A stretch of DNA of 10,005 bases. Origin: Gammaproteobacteria bacterium (lineage in GTDB: Bacteria > Pseudomonadota > Gammaproteobacteria > Chromatiales > Chromatiaceae). The position numbers and the translations under genes are program-made. Under the pieces are notes generated by a model, which worked only from the letters and a program-made list of their open reading frames with translations, did no database searches and had not been told where the DNA came from. Shown here in pieces: positions 1 through 7,775 of this stretch; within the stretch, counting starts at the first letter, position 1; each line of letters begins with the position of its first letter. The stretch is from NCBI GenBank assembly GCA_024644505.1, contig JAHEHQ010000075.1, positions 1 to 10,005 of the forward strand, in the 5' to 3' direction.

Positions 1-2222
1 TAGGTCGCGGTCTGCTCCTCCACGCCCCGCTCGACCGCGCCCTTGCGAAAGATCTCGCCCTGCTTTTTCATCTCTTCGGGCTTTTTCTTGCCCATGGCAC
101 GGCGCAGCAGATCGGCCCCGCCCAGGGAGTAGCCGGCCAGCACCTGGGCAATCTGCATCACCTGTTCCTGATACAGGATGACACCGTAAGTGGGCCTGAG
201 AATGGGTTCCAGGGCGGGATGGGGATAGACCACTTCCTGCCTGCCGTGCTTGCGGGCGATGAAGTCGTCCACCATGCCGGATTGCAGCGGGCCGGGCCGG
301 TAGAGTGCGACAAGCGCCGTTATGTCATCGAAACTGTCGGGCTGGAGCTTCTTGATCAGCTCCTTCATCCCCCGGGATTCCAGCTGGAATACGGCGGTTG
401 TCTCGCAGCGCTTGAGCAGGTCGAAGGAGGCCTTGTCGTCCATGGGGATGGCATTGATGTCCAGGGGTTCCAGTCCCTCACGGCGGCGCTCGGCATTGAC
501 GGTTTTCAGGGCCCAGTCGACGATGGTCAGCGTACGCAGCCCCAGGAAATCGAATTTCACCAGGCCGACCTTTTCCACATCATCCTTGTCGAACTGGGTC
601 ACCAGGTTTTCACCGCCGGACTCACAGTAGAGCGGCGCGAAATCCGTCAATACGGTGGGGGCGATCACCACGCCACCCGCGTGTTTTCCGGCATTACGCG
701 CCAGGCCTTCGAGCTTCCTGGCCATGTCAATCAACTGGGTGACCTCTTCCTCTTCCAGGTAGGCCCGGGCCAGGTCCTCGCTCTCTTCGAGCGCCTTGTT
801 CAGGGTCATGCCGATCTCGAACGGCACCATCTTGGCAATGCGGTCGGTGAAGCCGTAGGGATGCCCCATCACCCGCCCCACGTCCCTCACCACCGCCTTG
901 GCCGCCATGGAGCCGTAGGTGATGATCTGGGACACGGAGTCCCTGCCGTACCGGCCGGCGACATACTCGATCACCCGGTCCCGGTTATCCATACAGAAAT
1001 CGATATCGAAATCCGGCATGGAGACGCGTTCGGGGTTCAGAAAGCGCTCAAACAACAGGTCATGCTCGATGGGGTCCAGATCGGTGATTTCCAGGGCATA
1101 GGCGACCAGAGAGCCGGCGCCCGAACCGCGGCCCGGCCCCACCGGGATGCCGTTGTCCTTGGCCCATCGGATGAAATCGGCGACGATCAGGAAGTAGCCC
1201 GGAAATCCCATCTGGTTTATCACGTCGAGTTCCATCTGCAGACGCTTTTCGTACAGGTCACGGCTATCCCCGGACACCTGGCCGCGGGAAACCGAAAGCC
1301 GCTCCAATCTCTTCTCCAGGCCCTCGAAGGACACCTGGCTGAGATAAGCATCCACGGTCGTTCCCTCGGGAATGGGGAAATCCGGCAGATAGGCGTTGCC
1401 CAGGGTCAGTTCCAGGTTGCAGCGTCTGGCGATCTCGACACTGTTTTCCAGTGCCTCGGGAATATCGCAGAACAGCGCCAGCATCTCCTCCTGGGACCTG
1501 AAATACTGCTGACTGCTGAAAGTACGGGGACGTCTGGGGTCGTCCAGAATCCGTCCTTCGTGGATACAGACCCTGACTTCGTGAGCCTCGTGGTCCGAGG
1601 CAGCCAGAAACCGGACATCGTTGGTTGCCACCACCGGTGTTCCGGTGCGGGAGGCCAGGTCAACGCTTGCATGCAGCGACTCCTCCTCCAGTTCCCGCCC
1701 GGTTCTTTGCAGCTCCAGGTAGAAGCGGTCCCCGAAGATCTGCCGCCAATGGGTCAACCGGTTCTCCGCCAACCTCTGGTTGCCCGACAGCAGCGCCCGC
1801 TCGACTTCCCCGTGCCTGGCGCCGGAGAGCGCGATCAGTCCGGCACAGGTATCCTGGTTCAGCCAGTCCCTGTGCAGCATCGGGCGGCCAAGGTGCTGAC
1901 CTTCACGATAGCTGCGTGACACCAGCCGGGTGAGATTGAGATATCCCTCCCTGTTCTGAACCAGCAACAGCATCCGATAGGGCTTGTTGGCATCCGCCTC
2001 ATCCCTGATCCAGGCATCTACCCCCACCAACGGCTTGACCCCGGCCGCCAGGGCGGCCTGATAGAACTTCACCAGGGCAAACAGGTTGCATTGATCCGTC
2101 ATGGCTACCGCCGGCATCCCGTCATCCGCCGCCGCCCTGACCAGCGGCTTGATGCGCACCAGGCCGTCCACCAGGGAGTATTCAGAATGGACGTGCAGAT
2201 GGATGAATGCAGGGGAGGTCAT
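1..2222 (-). CDS. dnaE: DNA polymerase III alpha subunit (DnaE), N-terminal ~740 residues, cut by window edge
   Basis: Catalytic subunit of the replicative DNA polymerase III holoenzyme (C-family polymerase). The reading frame is open from the ATG at 2222-2220 to the left edge. It opens with the PHP-domain motif HLHVHSEYSLVDG (residues ~8-20), followed by TDQCNLFALVKFY. The polymerase active-site cluster PDFDIDF lies at about residues 403-409, where E. coli DnaE has its catalytic aspartates D401/D403, followed by GRDSVSQIITYGSMAAKAVVRDVGR. Near the edge comes LLRRAMGKKKPEEM, a DnaE fingers-region signature. About 420 further residues (rest of the polymerase domain, HhH, OB fold, tau-binding tail) should lie outside the window. 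The start is fixed because an in-frame TAA lies four codons upstream. No good Shine-Dalgarno precedes it. The gene is divergent from an aminotransferase, so it is not directly behind rnhB or lpxB as in E. coli. Confidence 0.97.
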   Translation of the reverse strand, partial: MTSPAFIHLHVHSEYSLVDGLVRIKPLVRAAADDGMPAVAMTDQCNLFALVKFYQAALAAGVKPLVGVDAWIRDEADANKPYRMLLLVQNREGYLNLTRLVSRSYREGQHLGRPMLHRDWLNQDTCAGLIALSGARHGEVERALLSGNQRLAENRLTHWRQIFGDRFYLELQRTGRELEEESLHASVDLASRTGTPVVATNDVRFLAASDHEAHEVRVCIHEGRILDDPRRPRTFSSQQYFRSQEEMLALFCDIPEALENSVEIARRCNLELTLGNAYLPDFPIPEGTTVDAYLSQVSFEGLEKRLERLSVSRGQVSGDSRDLYEKRLQMELDVINQMGFPGYFLIVADFIRWAKDNGIPVGPGRGSGAGSLVAYALEITDLDPIEHDLLFERFLNPERVSMPDFDIDFCMDNRDRVIEYVAGRYGRDSVSQIITYGSMAAKAVVRDVGRVMGHPYGFTDRIAKMVPFEIGMTLNKALEESEDLARAYLEEEEVTQLIDMARKLEGLARNAGKHAGGVVIAPTVLTDFAPLYCESGGENLVTQFDKDDVEKVGLVKFDFLGLRTLTIVDWALKTVNAERRREGLEPLDINAIPMDDKASFDLLKRCETTAVFQLESRGMKELIKKLQPDSFDDITALVALYRPGPLQSGMVDDFIARKHGRQEVVYPHPALEPILRPTYGVILYQEQVMQIAQVLAGYSLGGADLLRRAMGKKKPEEMKKQGEIFRKGAVERGVEEQTAT

Positions 2223-2236
2223 GAGGACAATTTAAC

Positions 2237-2278
2237 CACAGAGCCTTGTGGATGTCGTACCCCAAAAACGGCTCTGTG
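2237..2278. repeat. 9-bp inverted repeat upstream of dnaE
   Basis: CACAGAGCC at 2237-2245 is the exact reverse complement of GGCTCTGTG at 2270-2278, with a 24-base spacer. A shorter alternative hairpin, CCACA (2236-2240) with TGTGG (2247-2251), shares the left arm, so the two folds exclude each other. The element lies 15-56 bases upstream of the dnaE ATG, where a promoter or 5' leader should be. It could be an operator or a leader hairpin. No convincing sigma-70 boxes are visible around it, and the function is unknown. Confidence 0.45.
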
Positions 2279-2306
2279 ACGAAAAACACCTAACGGCAAT
2301 ACCGGC

Positions 2307-2374
2307 AGCCTGCGGAGAGCGCAGCGAAACGCAGGTTAATGAATCCCCGCGTTTCGCTGCGCTCTCCGCAGGCT
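2307..2374. repeat. REP-like palindromic element, perfect 26-bp arms
   Basis: Positions 2307-2332 and 2349-2374 are perfect reverse complements over 26 bases, separated by a 16-base loop (2333-2348, AGGTTAATGAATCCCC). Both arms contain the core GGAGAGCGCAGCGAAACGC or its complement. The composition and layout (GC-rich extragenic palindrome ending in AGGCTACA) resemble dispersed REP/MITE-type repeats of many gammaproteobacteria. There is no following T-run, so it is not a canonical terminator. It sits between two divergent genes and ends about 80 bases before the aminotransferase start, so it may have been inserted into their shared upstream region. Confidence 0.75.
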
Positions 2375-2456
2375 ACATTTGATGTCTATCCGAGACTATA
2401 CTTTCCAGTTAAGAGACACTCCCATTAATCAACGAATTTCACAAGGTAACCCCAAA

Positions 2457-3758
2457 ATGGAAGGCACTACCGGACAGAGCCCGGGTATCAACCTGAATCT
2501 CAACGTGCGCGGCATGTCCCAATCGGCCACCCTGGCCATCAACGAACGCTGTGCCCAGCTTCACAGGGAGGGTCGCGAGGTATTTCGACTTGGCCTCGGG
2601 CAGTCCCCCTTCCCTGTTGCGGAACCGGTGGTCGAAAAGCTTAGATCAAATGCTTACCAGAAAGACTATCTGCCGGTGAAAGGCCTGGGACAATTGAGGG
2701 AAGCGGTGGCGGCCTATCACCGTCGCCAGGAGGGTATCGAGTATTCGGCAGAGAATGTATTGATAGGCCCGGGCTCCAAGGAATTGATGTTCCTGATCCA
2801 GCTCGTCTACTACGGTGATCTCGTCATCCCTACGCCGAGTTGGGTTTCTTATGCGCCTCAAGCCACAATCATCGGGCGTCATATTCGCTGGGTACCGACA
2901 CAAATCGATGGGTGGCGCATAACACCGGATGAACTCGAGAGCCTTTGCAGATCCGACCCGACACGACCGCGAATCCTGATCCTGAACTATCCAAACAATC
3001 CCAGCGGGACCACATACGGCCAGGAGGAACTCGAAGCGCTGGCAGAAGTTGCCAGGCGCTACCGGGTAATACTGCTTTCGGACGAGATCTACGGAGAAAT
3101 CCATTTCGGGGGAAAACATCAATCCATTGCCCGTTACTACCCCGAGGGAACCATCATCAGCGCGGGCCTGAGCAAGTGGTGCGGTGCGGGTGGCTGGAGA
3201 CTGGGTACCTTCACCTTTCCCGGCAATCTCCGCTGGCTGCTGGATGCGGTGGCTGCTGTTGCCAGTGAGACCTACACTTCGACCAGTGCGCCCATCCAGT
3301 ACGCGGCTGTCAGGGCTTACGAAGGGGGCCTGGAGATCGAAAGATACCTCCAGTACAGCCGCCGTATCCTGGGCACCCTGGCCTGTGAATTGACCACAAT
3401 ACTGCGAAAAACCGGCGTGGATTTACCTGCACCTGAAGGGGGTTTCTACCTGTTCCCCAGTTTCGAGGCCTTTCGGGAACCGCTGGAACGGCGAGGCATC
3501 AATGACAGCGTTTCATTTTGCGAATCCCTGCTGGAGGATACCGGCGTCGCCATCCTGCCCGGCTCGGAATTCGGGCGCCCGCCCGGGGAACTGACGGCTC
3601 GCCTGGCCTTTGTGGATTTCGACGGCGCCAGGGCACTTATCAACGCAGAAGGTACGCCCCTGGACCACCCCCTGCCCGAGGAGTTTCTGAGGGAGAACTG
3701 CAACAGGGTTTTGACCGCGGTAGAGCGAATTCGGGACTGGCTCCAAAACAGCAGTTGA
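2457..3758 (+). CDS. class I/II PLP-dependent aminotransferase, substrate unassigned
   Basis: Fold-type I pyridoxal-phosphate aminotransferase of 433 residues, expected to be cytoplasmic. Visible hallmarks, numbered from the ATG at 2457: substrate/cofactor segment NYPNNPSG (N177-G184); SDEIYGEIHF with PLP-ring aspartate D209 and Y212; Schiff-base lysine K240 in GLSKWCGAGGWRLG, whose Arg contacts the PLP phosphate in the family; and the C-terminal substrate-carboxylate arginine R382 in ARLAFVDFDG. The frame also permits TTG 2379 or ATG 2382, but those 25-26 extra residues look unlike the family and abut the palindrome. ATG 2457 has AAGG at 2443-2446, about 10 bases upstream, and leads directly into LNLNVRGMSQSATLAINE, which resembles the usual N-terminus. 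The motifs suggest an aspartate/aromatic-type enzyme, but the substrate cannot be read from sequence. It appears monocistronic, with 250 bases before the next gene. Confidence 0.9.
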   Translation: MEGTTGQSPGINLNLNVRGMSQSATLAINERCAQLHREGREVFRLGLGQSPFPVAEPVVEKLRSNAYQKDYLPVKGLGQLREAVAAYHRRQEGIEYSAENVLIGPGSKELMFLIQLVYYGDLVIPTPSWVSYAPQATIIGRHIRWVPTQIDGWRITPDELESLCRSDPTRPRILILNYPNNPSGTTYGQEELEALAEVARRYRVILLSDEIYGEIHFGGKHQSIARYYPEGTIISAGLSKWCGAGGWRLGTFTFPGNLRWLLDAVAAVASETYTSTSAPIQYAAVRAYEGGLEIERYLQYSRRILGTLACELTTILRKTGVDLPAPEGGFYLFPSFEAFREPLERRGINDSVSFCESLLEDTGVAILPGSEFGRPPGELTARLAFVDFDGARALINAEGTPLDHPLPEEFLRENCNRVLTAVERIRDWLQNSS

Positions 3759-3802
3759 TGGCACCCGCAATCAATAGGGGTTGTAACTTCCCACGAAATC
3801 GC

Positions 3803-3818
3803 TAGGCTAATAGGCTAA
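3803..3818. repeat. tandem direct repeat of TAGGCTAA
   Basis: Two exact, directly abutting copies of the octamer TAGGCTAA occupy 3803-3810 and 3811-3818. They lie about 200 bases upstream of the TAXI binding-protein gene and 45 bases after the aminotransferase stop. They could be a regulator half-site pair or a chance slippage duplication. Nothing else supports a function. Confidence 0.5.
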
Positions 3819-3925
3819 GTGTTGCCCCATCCAGCAGGATGGGATGACAACTTGAGGTTCAGACGGGCCAATCCGTCGGGACAATAATAAGGATAGCTGG
3901 CTCGGGCCTGCGATGCCCAGAACCG

Positions 3926-3946
3926 TTTTGCTGTTAATGAGCAAAA
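3926..3946. promoter_or_regulatory. operator-like palindrome TTTTGCT-N7-AGCAAAA
   Basis: Perfect 7-bp inverted repeat, TTTTGCT at 3926-3932 and AGCAAAA at 3940-3946, with the AT-rich spacer GTTAATG. It centres about 75 bases upstream of the TAXI start. Its size and spacing fit a dimeric helix-turn-helix regulator site, and TRAP clusters are often substrate-regulated. No regulator gene is present in the window, so the assignment is inference. Confidence 0.35.
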
Positions 3947-3995
3947 TACAGTTTGCGCGCAGGTCTTTATTTTCAATAACAGTTAAAAACCTCTC

Positions 3996-4000
3996 GGAGG
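3996..4000 (+). promoter_or_regulatory. strong ribosome-binding site of the TAXI gene
   Basis: GGAGG (within CTCGGAGGAAAT) lies 9 bases before ATG 4010. It is the best Shine-Dalgarno in the window, fits a highly expressed periplasmic protein, and selects ATG 4010 as the start. Confidence 0.8.
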
Positions 4001-4009
4001 AAATATTTG

Positions 4010-4984
4010 ATGTTTAACAAGCGTTCGATTGCCACTGCGTTGATTGTTGCCGGTGCTGCCTTTGGGGCATCCACCGCCGCGGTCAGCGCCGACTCATTTA
4101 TTACCATCGGCACTGGTGGTGTCACCGGTGTCTATTACCCCACGGGCGGAGCCATCTGCCGCCTGGTGAACAAGGGCCGCAAGGAACACCACGTGAGATG
4201 TTCCGTGGAATCCACGGGAGGGTCGGTTTACAACCTCAACACCATCCGGGCCGGCGAGCTGGACATGGGCGTTGCACAGTCCGACTGGCAGTATCACGCC
4301 TACAACGGCACAAGCAAGTTCAAGGATCAGGGCCCCAACAAGGATCTGCGGGCGGTATTCTCCGTTCATCCCGAACCCTTTACCGTCGTGGCCAGGGCCG
4401 ACTCCGGCATCAATTCCTTTGACGACCTCAAGGGCAAGCGCGTCAACATCGGCAATCCCGGCTCCGGGCAGCGCGGCACCATGGAAGTACTGATGGCGGC
4501 CAAGGGCTGGAAGAAGTCGGATTTTGCCCTGGCGTCGGAGCTCAAGGCGGCTGAACAGTCCAAGGCGCTGTGCGACAACAAGATTGACGCCATGGTGTAC
4601 ACCGTCGGCCACCCGTCCGGCTCCATCAAAGAGGCAACGACCTCCTGTGACACCGTCCTGGTTAACGTAACCGGCCCCGCGATTGACAAGCTGGTTTCGG
4701 AAAACGACTACTACCGCACGGCCACCATCCCGGGCGGCATGTACAGGGGCAATCCCAATGACACACAGACCTTCGGTGTGGGCGCCACCTTCGTTTCCTC
4801 CACGAACGTGCCGAATGATACGGTGTACGTGGTTGTCAAATCCGTATTCGAGAACTTTGACAGCTTCCGGAAGCTTCACCCTGCATTCGCCCACCTCAAA
4901 AAGGAGCAGATGGTAAAGGACGGCCTGTCCGCCCCGGTCCATGACGGTGCCATGAAATACTATAAAGAGGCTGGCCTGAGATAG
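4010..4984 (+). CDS. TAXI family TRAP transporter solute-binding protein
   Basis: Periplasmic substrate-binding component of a TRAP (tripartite ATP-independent periplasmic) transporter, TAXI subclass, 324 residues. Residues 1-27 form a signal peptide: basic MFNKR start, hydrophobic core, and a cleavage site after VSA (A27|D28). The mature protein starts with the TAXI hallmark FITIGTGGVTGVYYPTGG, followed by ESTGGSVYNLNTIRAGELDMGVAQSDW and GKRVNIGNPGSGQRG. The length is typical for the family. The start is ATG 4010, with GGAGG at 3996-4000 spaced 9 bases; the TTG just before it is in frame but less likely. A strong terminator follows, then the fused permease gene 196 bases downstream. TAXI ligands are mostly unknown (organic acids such as glutamate or ketoglutarate in characterised cases), so no substrate is assigned. 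Confidence 0.95.
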   Translation: MFNKRSIATALIVAGAAFGASTAAVSADSFITIGTGGVTGVYYPTGGAICRLVNKGRKEHHVRCSVESTGGSVYNLNTIRAGELDMGVAQSDWQYHAYNGTSKFKDQGPNKDLRAVFSVHPEPFTVVARADSGINSFDDLKGKRVNIGNPGSGQRGTMEVLMAAKGWKKSDFALASELKAAEQSKALCDNKIDAMVYTVGHPSGSIKEATTSCDTVLVNVTGPAIDKLVSENDYYRTATIPGGMYRGNPNDTQTFGVGATFVSSTNVPNDTVYVVVKSVFENFDSFRKLHPAFAHLKKEQMVKDGLSAPVHDGAMKYYKEAGLR

Positions 4985-4997
4985 GGCGACCGGAACC

Positions 4998-5035
4998 CGA
5001 AACGGACGGCTTAAGCCGTCCGTTTCGTTTTGTTT
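4998..5035 (+). terminator. rho-independent terminator/attenuator after the binding-protein gene
   Basis: A perfect 13-bp stem, CGAAACGGACGGC (4998-5010) paired with GCCGTCCGTTTCG (5015-5027), has a TTAA loop and is followed by TTTTGTTT (5028-5035). It begins 14 bases after the TAXI stop codon. Because the partner permease lies just downstream on the same strand, it probably acts as a partial terminator, allowing more binding protein than permease. It would also stabilise the upstream mRNA 3' end. Confidence 0.9.
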
Positions 5036-5057
5036 GGCCTCATCCTCTGGATATAAA
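5030..5057 (+). promoter_or_regulatory. possible weak sigma-70 promoter for the permease
   Basis: TTGTTT (5030-5035) and TATAAA (5052-5057) are spaced by 16 bases. The -10 box matches five of six consensus bases but the -35 only three, and the -35 overlaps the T-run of the terminator. An internal promoter here would let the permease and Usp genes be transcribed independently. It is tentative. Confidence 0.25.
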
Positions 5058-5180
5058 CTCCAGGGAAATTCAATATCCGTTCGAAATCACCAATGGCAGG
5101 TGTGGATGAAAACGTGTATCCCATTTCCCCACGTCTGAATAAGGTATTTTTACCCAGTAGTGTTCAGGGGAAACCAGCGT

Positions 5181-7775
5181 ATGAGCGAAGATAAGAAAAA
5201 CCCGGAGACCATATCAGACCAGGAACTGGCGGAAATGGTCGCCAAGACCGATACAGGGGCACGTCACCCCCTCGGCATTCCAGGGAAGATTCTGTTCGGT
5301 GTTCCACTTGCCTGGTCCCTGTTTCAGCTGTGGTATGCCTCTCCGCTGCCTTTCCTTCTGGGTTTCGGGGTGTTCAACGATACCGAAGCCAGGTCCATTC
5401 ACCTGGCCTTTGCGCTTTTCCTGGCCTTCACCGCCTATCCCGCCTTCAGCCGCTCTCCCCGGGACTACATCCCGATACAGGACTGGATATTCTCTATCCT
5501 CGGTGCGTTCAGCGCCGCCTATCTTTTCCTGTTCTACGAGGAGCTTTCCGGTCGCTCCGGCGCGCCGGTCACTTTCGATCTGGTGGTCGGTATCTGCGGC
5601 ATGTTGCTGCTGCTGGAAGCCACGAGACGGGCTTTGGGTCCGCCACTGATGATTGTGGCCATCATCTTCCTGACCTACACCTTTGGCGGCCCGTACATGC
5701 CGGATGTCATCGCCCACAAGGGCCAGAGCCTCTCCAAGGTGATGTCCCATCAGTGGTTGACCACCGAGGGTGTATTCGGCGTAGCCCTGGGGGTCTCGAC
5801 CAGTTTCGTGTTCCTGTTCGTGCTGTTCGGCGCCATGCTGGAGCAGGCCGGCGCAGGCAACTATTTCATCAAGATGGCCTTCGCGCTGCTCGGCCACATG
5901 AAGGGCGGGCCGGCCAAGGCTGCGGTGGTGGCCTCCGCCACGACGGGTCTGATCTCCGGTTCCTCCATCGCCAACGTGGCCACCACGGGCACCTTTACCA
6001 TACCCCTGATGAAACGGGTGGGCTTTCCGGGAACCAAGGCTGGGGCCGTTGAGGTTGCCGGCTCCACCAACGGTCAGTTGACGCCGCCGGTCATGGGTGC
6101 GGCAGCCTTTCTCATGATCGAGTATGTGGGCATCTCCTATATCGAGGTCATCAAGCACGCCTTTCTGCCTGCGGTCATTTCCTATATCGCACTGGTGTAC
6201 ATTGTTCATCTTGAAGCTCTGAAGGCCAACATGAAAGGTCTGAAGAAACGGGTTCAGACCACCCTCGCCCAGAAACTCATGACCTTCGCGGCCATTGTAA
6301 CGGGCACCTGCCTGATCGGACTGGTGGTGTACTACGGCATTGGCTGGATCAAGGTGTACACGGGTGATGCGGCCATCTATATCGTCACCGTGCTGGTAAT
6401 GGCCGCTTATCTGGGGCTGCTGAAGTTTTCCGCACGCTACCCCGAACTGGAAGTCGATGATCCCGACGACCCGCTGTTGGAGATGCCGGAGACGGGTCCC
6501 ACGGTGAAAGTCGGACTCTATTTTCTGCTGCCCATCGTGGTGCTGATGTGGTGCCTGGTGGTGGAACGATTTTCCCCGGGGTTGTCCGCCTTCTGGGCAA
6601 CCCTGTTCATGATCATCATTGTACTGACCCAGCGGCCGCTGCTCGCCAGATTTCGCAGGCATGACGCCAGGGGTGCGTGGCGCCAGGGTTTCGACGAGTG
6701 CATAAACGGCCTGGTGCACGGTGCCAGAAACATGATCGGTATCGGTGTCGCAACGGCCGCCGCGGGCATCGTGGTCGGCACCATAACCCTTACCGGTATC
6801 GGACAGGTGATGGTCGAGTTCGTAGAGTTCATCTCCGGTGGCAACCTGATGGCGGCGCTGATCTTCACCGCAATGATCTGCATCATCCTGGGTATGGGCC
6901 TGCCGACCACAGCCAACTATATCGTGGTCTCCAGCCTGATGGCCCCCGTGGTGGTCGCCCTGGCCGCCAGCAACGGTTTGATCGTTCCCCTGGTGGCGGT
7001 ACATATGTTCGTGTTCTACTTCGGCATCCTGGCCGATGACACGCCGCCGGTGGGGCTGGCGGCATTTGCCGCGGCTGCCATCGCGAAAAGCGACCCGATC
7101 AAGACAGGTATCCAGGGTTTCATGTACGACATCCGTACCGCGATCCTGCCCTTTCTGTTCATCTTCAACACCCAGCTGTTGATGATCGGCATCGCCAACT
7201 GGTTCGAACTGATGCTGGTCATCGTCAGCGCCACGATCGCGATGCTCCTGTTCGCGGCCGCCACCCAGGGTTACTGGCTGGTCAGGAGCCGACTCTGGGA
7301 ATCCCTGGCGCTGTTGCTGGTGGCGTTCACCCTGTTTCGCCCCGGCTACTGGTGGGACATGGTATACGAGCCGCTTACCATCGTACCCGCCAGCCAGATT
7401 ACCCAGATGGCGGAGCAGGTACCGCCGGAAGGTAATCTGCAGATGATGGTGCAGGGGGAGAATCTGGATGGAAAATTCATGCAAAAGACCATTTTGCTTC
7501 CCATGGGTCCGGCGGGTACCGGGATGGAAAGGCTGGCCAATGCCGGTCTGGAAACCCGACTGGAAGACGGGAAGATACTGGCTGATAACGTGATGTTTGG
7601 CAGTGCGGCCCAGGATGCCGGTCTCGATTTCGACTGGGAGATCGTGAATCTTCAGGTCCGTGCGGATCGTCCGCCGAAACAGCTGATGTTCATCCCGGCA
7701 CTGCTGCTTTTGGGTTTCGTTGCATGGATACAGCGGCGGAGAACACCCCAGAGCCCTGTGGCCGAAGCGGCATGA
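5181..7775 (+). CDS. TRAP transporter fused permease (DctQ-DctM type) with C-terminal DUF3394-like domain
   Basis: Inner-membrane permease of 864 residues in which the small (DctQ) and large (DctM) TRAP subunits are fused, as usual for TAXI systems. The first ~190 residues hold about five hydrophobic segments (e.g. ILFGVPLAWSLFQLWY, DLVVGICGMLLLLEATRR). The DctM part follows, with signature segments GLISGSSIANVATTGTFTIP and STNGQLTPPVMGAAAF at about residues 255-310, and in the second half GMGLPTTANYIVVSS (~571) and FGILADDTPPVGLAAFA (~613). From about residue 700 there is an extra domain: a membrane segment (LALLLVAFTLF), a soluble region containing GSAAQDAGLDFDWEI (~807-821), and a last membrane helix ending in basic QRRR (~834-853). 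This matches the DUF3394 extension known on some fused TRAP permeases. Start ATG 5181 is preceded by AGGGG at 5166-5170; a GTG at 5160 is the alternative. Confidence 0.95.
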   Translation: MSEDKKNPETISDQELAEMVAKTDTGARHPLGIPGKILFGVPLAWSLFQLWYASPLPFLLGFGVFNDTEARSIHLAFALFLAFTAYPAFSRSPRDYIPIQDWIFSILGAFSAAYLFLFYEELSGRSGAPVTFDLVVGICGMLLLLEATRRALGPPLMIVAIIFLTYTFGGPYMPDVIAHKGQSLSKVMSHQWLTTEGVFGVALGVSTSFVFLFVLFGAMLEQAGAGNYFIKMAFALLGHMKGGPAKAAVVASATTGLISGSSIANVATTGTFTIPLMKRVGFPGTKAGAVEVAGSTNGQLTPPVMGAAAFLMIEYVGISYIEVIKHAFLPAVISYIALVYIVHLEALKANMKGLKKRVQTTLAQKLMTFAAIVTGTCLIGLVVYYGIGWIKVYTGDAAIYIVTVLVMAAYLGLLKFSARYPELEVDDPDDPLLEMPETGPTVKVGLYFLLPIVVLMWCLVVERFSPGLSAFWATLFMIIIVLTQRPLLARFRRHDARGAWRQGFDECINGLVHGARNMIGIGVATAAAGIVVGTITLTGIGQVMVEFVEFISGGNLMAALIFTAMICIILGMGLPTTANYIVVSSLMAPVVVALAASNGLIVPLVAVHMFVFYFGILADDTPPVGLAAFAAAAIAKSDPIKTGIQGFMYDIRTAILPFLFIFNTQLLMIGIANWFELMLVIVSATIAMLLFAAATQGYWLVRSRLWESLALLLVAFTLFRPGYWWDMVYEPLTIVPASQITQMAEQVPPEGNLQMMVQGENLDGKFMQKTILLPMGPAGTGMERLANAGLETRLEDGKILADNVMFGSAAQDAGLDFDWEIVNLQVRADRPPKQLMFIPALLLLGFVAWIQRRRTPQSPVAEAA

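Larger units (their letters stand above)
3759..4009 (+). other. gene-free leader region upstream of the TAXI-TRAP genes
   Basis: This stretch of about 250 bases has no credible ORF. In order it holds a perfect tandem octamer TAGGCTAA TAGGCTAA (3803-3818), a 7-bp hairpin CCCATCC/GGATGGG with tetraloop AGCA (3826-3843), a palindrome TTTTGCT-N7-AGCAAAA (3926-3946), and a strong ribosome-binding site (GGAGG, 3996-4000). The hairpin has no T-run, so it is a poor terminator for the aminotransferase. The length and internal symmetry suggest the promoter and regulatory region of the transport cluster. No clear sigma-70 or sigma-54 promoter could be assigned. Confidence 0.5.

Noticed and set aside
219..1919. 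566-codon open frame on the plus strand
   Set aside because: It lies wholly antisense to dnaE, whose motifs are unmistakable. The translation is rich in H, G, Q and V with no family signature, typical of a shadow frame in GC-rich DNA.
3826..3843. CCCATCC/GGATGGG hairpin as the aminotransferase terminator
   Set aside because: No T-run follows and it lies about 70 bases after the stop, so it was kept only as a leader hairpin.
3896..3912. Possible sigma-54 promoter (TGGCTCGGGCCTGCG) before the TAXI gene
   Set aside because: The GG and GC elements are separated by 9 rather than 10 bases, and sigma-54 promoters are strict about this spacing.
4094..4942. 282-codon open frame antisense to the TAXI gene
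   Set aside because: The sense frame has a signal peptide, ribosome-binding site and family motifs; the antisense has none.
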